This document shows, piece by piece, positions 7,512 to 9,769 of a DNA stretch of 9,769 nucleotides. The notes under the pieces were generated by a model. It saw nothing but the letters and a program-made list of their open reading frames with translations, was not told where the DNA came from and did not search any database. The stretch comes from an uncultured Eubacteriales bacterium (lineage in GTDB: Bacteria > Bacillota_A > Clostridia > Christensenellales > Aristaeellaceae): positions 1 through 9,769 of the forward strand of contig ONXY01000544.1 of assembly GCA_900321945.1 (NCBI GenBank). Direction: 5' to 3'. The stretch's first letter is position 1; each line of letters begins with the position of its first letter. A program made the translations under genes and the position numbers.

Positions 7512-9004
7512 ACAATATTTCCGGGCTTCTTTTCCGGCTGGCGGACACCGCGCCGCACAAGACCGCCCTGATCCAGAACGGCCGCGCGCTGGATTACGCA
7601 CTGCTGGCCGCGAACGTCCGAAAACGCGTGAAGCTCTACCGGGATAAAGGGCTCCGCGACGGCGACCGCGTGCTGGTGTTCGTACCCATGTCGATCGCGC
7701 TTTACGAGATCCTGCTGGCCTTGTTCCATCTCGGATGCACCGCAGTGTTCCTCGACTCGTGGGCGGACCGGGAACGTATGGACGGCGCGCTGCGGACCGC
7801 GGGCTGCAGCGGCTTCATCGGGATCCCGAAGTCGTTCCTGCTCCTGCTTCGCTCGCGCGAACTCCGCCGCGTTCCGGTCAAGCTCTTCGCTTCATCCACG
7901 GGCGCGACCGAGGATTCGCAGGAGCCGGGGACGGAGGAGACTGCCCTGATCACGTTCACCACGGGCTCCACGGGACAGCCGAAGGCGGCGAAGCGCACGC
8001 ACGGATTCCTGCTGGAACAGCACCGCGTGCTCACGAAGGAAATGACGCTGCCGCCCGACAGCGTCGATCTGGCGACGCTTCCCATTTTCGCCCTGAACAA
8101 CCTCGCGTGCGGGCTGACCACGGTCATTCCGTCGTTCGACATGCGGCGGCCCGGGGACGTGGACGGCGCGAAGATCCTGACCGAGGCGGAACGCTACGGC
8201 GCGACGACCGTCACGGCGTCCCCGGCGTTTCTCGAATGCCTGATGCGCGCCATGACGCCGGGACGCGTCCCGACGCTGCGGAGCGTCTTTACCGGCGGCG
8301 CGGCCATCGATCCGCCGTTCGCGCGGCGTCTGCTGGACACTTTCCCCGGGCGCGAGATCACGGCGATCTACGGCTCGACGGAGGCGGAGCCGATCGCGAG
8401 TCTGCCCATGCCTTTTTTGGCGGATTGCGAGGATATATCCCGGGGGCTTCCCGCCGGGCGGCCGATCGACGAGATCTCGCTCGCCATCCTGCCGCTTGGA
8501 GTGGAGATCCAGCCCACCTATACGCCGGAGGAATGGGACGCCCTTCGCGTCAAAGACGGCGGGATCGGCGAGATCTGTGTGGCAGGGCCCCATGTACTGC
8601 GGGAGTATTACCATAATCCGCAGGCCGAACGCGAAAACAAGATACATGTCGGGGACGCGGTCTACCACAGGACCGGCGACGCCGGGCGGCAGGACGGATC
8701 CGGCATGCTGTATCTCTGCGGCCGGACTTCGACGCTGTTCCGCGACGCCTCCGGGGAACTGGTCTGCCCCATGATCCTGGAATCCCTGCTCAAAACCTTG
8801 CACGGGATCCGCGCCGGAACGATCCTGCGCACGGACTCCGGTGTGGTCGCCTGCCTGGAAACCGATCTGCCGGAAGCGGACGCCGAAAAGCTCCTGCGGG
8901 AAAACTCTGTCCCGTTCGACCGCCTCGTCCGGCTCGACCATATCCCGCGCGATCCCCGGCACAATTCCAAGCTGGATTACGGGGCGCTCCGCCGCCTCGT
9001 CTGA
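7508..9004 (+). CDS. AMP-forming acyl/aryl ligase (ANL superfamily)
   Basis: A 498-residue adenylate-forming enzyme that activates a carboxylic acid with ATP, normally then transferring it to CoA. The phosphate-binding loop is [17 protein letters not shown] (149-165). Motif A5 is YGSTEAEP (288-295), A7 is YHRTGDAG (386-393), and a GR hinge follows at 405-406. The C-terminal catalytic lysine is probably K488 in [12 protein letters not shown], a form reminiscent of OleC-type beta-lactone synthetases and some long-chain ligases (RHNxK). No carrier protein, condensing enzyme, thioesterase or OleA/B/D homologue is present, so olefin synthesis or a nonribosomal line is not supported. It starts within the preceding stop (ATGA), with GGAGGA (7495-7500) seven nt upstream. 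It is the last gene of the operon and no terminator hairpin follows its TGA. Class is confident; the acid substrate is unknown. Confidence 0.9.
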   Translation: MNNISGLLFRLADTAPHKTALIQNGRALDYALLAANVRKRVKLYRDKGLRDGDRVLVFVPMSIALYEILLALFHLGCTAVFLDSWADRERMDGALRTAGCSGFIGIPKSFLLLLRSRELRRVPVKLFASSTGATEDSQEPGTEETALITFTTGSTGQPKAAKRTHGFLLEQHRVLTKEMTLPPDSVDLATLPIFALNNLACGLTTVIPSFDMRRPGDVDGAKILTEAERYGATTVTASPAFLECLMRAMTPGRVPTLRSVFTGGAAIDPPFARRLLDTFPGREITAIYGSTEAEPIASLPMPFLADCEDISRGLPAGRPIDEISLAILPLGVEIQPTYTPEEWDALRVKDGGIGEICVAGPHVLREYYHNPQAERENKIHVGDAVYHRTGDAGRQDGSGMLYLCGRTSTLFRDASGELVCPMILESLLKTLHGIRAGTILRTDSGVVACLETDLPEADAEKLLRENSVPFDRLVRLDHIPRDPRHNSKLDYGALRRLV

Positions 9005-9006
9005 AT

Positions 9007-9525
9007 CGTACCGAAAAAGAGATCCGCCCGGCCATCCTTTCAGGAACGCAGGATATTTTTGTCAGGGGCGTACACTTGATGGGCGGCATCGGTATCATCA
9101 TGATTGCCGCCAATGGTTTCGCCGAAGTCATGAAAGAGACGGGAAGCGTCAATTCGCTTGTGGAACTGGTGTCTACAGGCATCGGAGATCAGCGGGGACT
9201 GGCGGTTTTCCTGATGCTGCTCATCGGACTGATCATCACAATGGGAATCGGGTCGTCGTTTTCCACGGTTCCTTTGATCGCGGCGATTTATGTCCCATTG
9301 TGCGTCAAACTGGGACTTTCCCCTCTGGCGGTTATAGCCATTGTCGGAACGGCAGGTGCTCTGGGCGATGCCGGTTCACCCGTTTCCGAGTCTGTGCTGG
9401 GGCCTACGGCTGGTTTGAATGCGGATGGGCAGCACGACCACATTTACGACTCGACGATTCCGACATTCATTCACTATAATATGCCTCTCCTTGCTGCTGG
9501 TTGGATCGCCGGCATGGTGTTGTAG
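9007..9525 (+). pseudogene. 5'-truncated Na+/H+ antiporter (NhaC/YuiF-type) remnant
   Basis: The last ~170 residues of a membrane antiporter, with the family's strongly conserved C-terminus: [54 protein letters not shown] and [21 protein letters not shown]. Full-length relatives have about 430-450 residues, so roughly the first 270 are missing. The antiporter-like reading ([25 protein letters not shown]) continues upstream of the first usable starts (TTG 9076, ATG 9079), back to within a few codons of the ligase stop at 9002-9004. The gene was therefore cut rather than simply mis-started. There is no convincing ribosome binding site ahead of 9076/9079. The remaining frame has no internal stop and is visibly less GC-rich than the operon, which suggests a recent break. 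A functional short protein is possible but unlikely, because the N-terminal transport helices are absent. Confidence 0.78.
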
Positions 9526-9542
9526 TGTGAATACCCCGGCAT

Positions 9543-9565
9543 CGGCGTGGTGAAGCTCCATGCCG
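9543..9565 (+). terminator. Hairpin after the antiporter remnant, possible weak terminator
   Basis: CGGCGTGG (9543-9550) can pair with CCATGCCG (9558-9565), giving 8 bp with one G-U pair around a 7-nt loop. It begins 17 nt after the antiporter stop codon and lies ahead of the next gene. Only a short, impure T-stretch (TCTTG) follows, so intrinsic termination is uncertain. Confidence 0.3.
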
Positions 9566-9607
9566 TCTTGCTGAGGTTGAAACGGAGAAGATCAGGGGGA
9601 TGGGGAA

Positions 9608-9769
9608 ATGACCGGCACATGCGACAGATGCCACCGTAAATGCAAGACCTTCCGCATCCCATGGACGGGTGACCATCTCTGCAAAGACTGTATAGACCAG
9701 GATAGCGGGCTTCAGCAGATGTTCGCCGAAATTGATTCAATGGTGTATGATCAGCAGTTGCACGACCTC
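9608..9769 (+). CDS. Small zinc-ribbon protein, 3' end beyond the window
   Basis: The first 54 codons of a gene that is still open at the window end. The protein opens with CDRCHRKC (residues 5-12) and has CKDC at 25-28: two CxxC knuckles 16 residues apart, with one extra cysteine (C12), the usual spacing of a zinc ribbon. After residue 30 the sequence becomes acidic and glutamine-rich. The ATG is preceded by AGGGGGA (9594-9600) at a 7-nt distance. I do not recognise the family; small zinc ribbons of this kind occur in nucleic-acid-binding and protein-binding roles. Base composition resembles the antiporter remnant rather than the operon, so it belongs to the right flank. Confidence 0.6.
   Translation, partial: MTGTCDRCHRKCKTFRIPWTGDHLCKDCIDQDSGLQQMFAEIDSMVYDQQLHDL

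Noticed and set aside
2256..8962. Long minus-strand open frames (for example 2256-3899, 3491-5056, 5101-6582, 6399-7601, 7892-8962)
   Set aside because: They mirror GC-rich codons of the plus-strand genes, have arginine- and glutamine-rich low-information products, and show no domain motifs.
7508..9004. AMP-ligase as part of an olefin (OleABCD) or nonribosomal peptide cluster
   Set aside because: The RHNxK motif recalls OleC, but no OleA, OleB or OleD, carrier protein, condensation domain or thioesterase is present.
9510..9565. 8-bp inverted repeat CGGCATGG (9510-9517) / CCATGCCG (9558-9565)
   Set aside because: The left arm lies inside the antiporter C-terminal codons and the loop is 40 nt. 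The local hairpin 9543-9565 explains the right arm better.

Overview
The window is moderately GC-rich bacterial DNA. It is dominated by one tightly packed, rightward operon of six genes (517-9004) with no RNA genes, CRISPR arrays or recognisable insertion sequences. The taxon cannot be fixed from the sequence. GC-biased third codon positions (which create long antisense shadow reading frames), Shine-Dalgarno sites on every gene and the mix of families fit a Gram-negative-type bacterium. A PVC-group lineage (Lentisphaerae/Verrucomicrobia-like) is only a guess.

Layout. Left flank (1-516): a small leftward gene (35-238) encodes a 67-residue protein with a helix-turn-helix like sigma-70 region 3. 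The 278-bp divergent spacer that follows holds a perfect 9-bp inverted repeat and a good sigma-70-type promoter pointing into the operon. Core (517-9004), in order: a UbiA-type membrane prenyltransferase; an 858-residue ATP-grasp plus phosphohistidine-swivel phosphotransferase that lacks the PEP/pyruvate barrel; a DUF3419/BtaA-like 3-amino-3-carboxypropyltransferase; a dolichol/phytol-kinase-like membrane protein with a long extra membrane half; a GNAT-like acyltransferase; and an AMP-forming acyl/aryl ligase. The first junction has 11 nt between stop and start. The other four junctions are all 4-nt ATGA overlaps with their own ribosome binding sites, so the six products are probably made together as one pathway. 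Right flank (9005-9769): the C-terminal third of an NhaC/YuiF-type Na+/H+ antiporter in a frame that begins essentially at the last stop codon of the operon, then a hairpin, then the start of a small CxxC...CxxC zinc-ribbon protein that runs off the window.

How the genes may work together. Four of the six families act on lipids or activated acids: prenyl transfer, prenol phosphorylation, aminocarboxypropyl transfer from SAM to a lipid hydroxyl, and acyl adenylation. The GNAT could acylate an amine such as the one installed by the BtaA-like enzyme, and the swivel enzyme could phosphorylate an intermediate. The simplest reading is an undescribed biosynthetic operon for an unusual polar, possibly isoprenoid-containing, membrane lipid. 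The product is inference; the families are visible in the sequence. The beheaded antiporter at the right edge suggests that the operon arrived by insertion or rearrangement.
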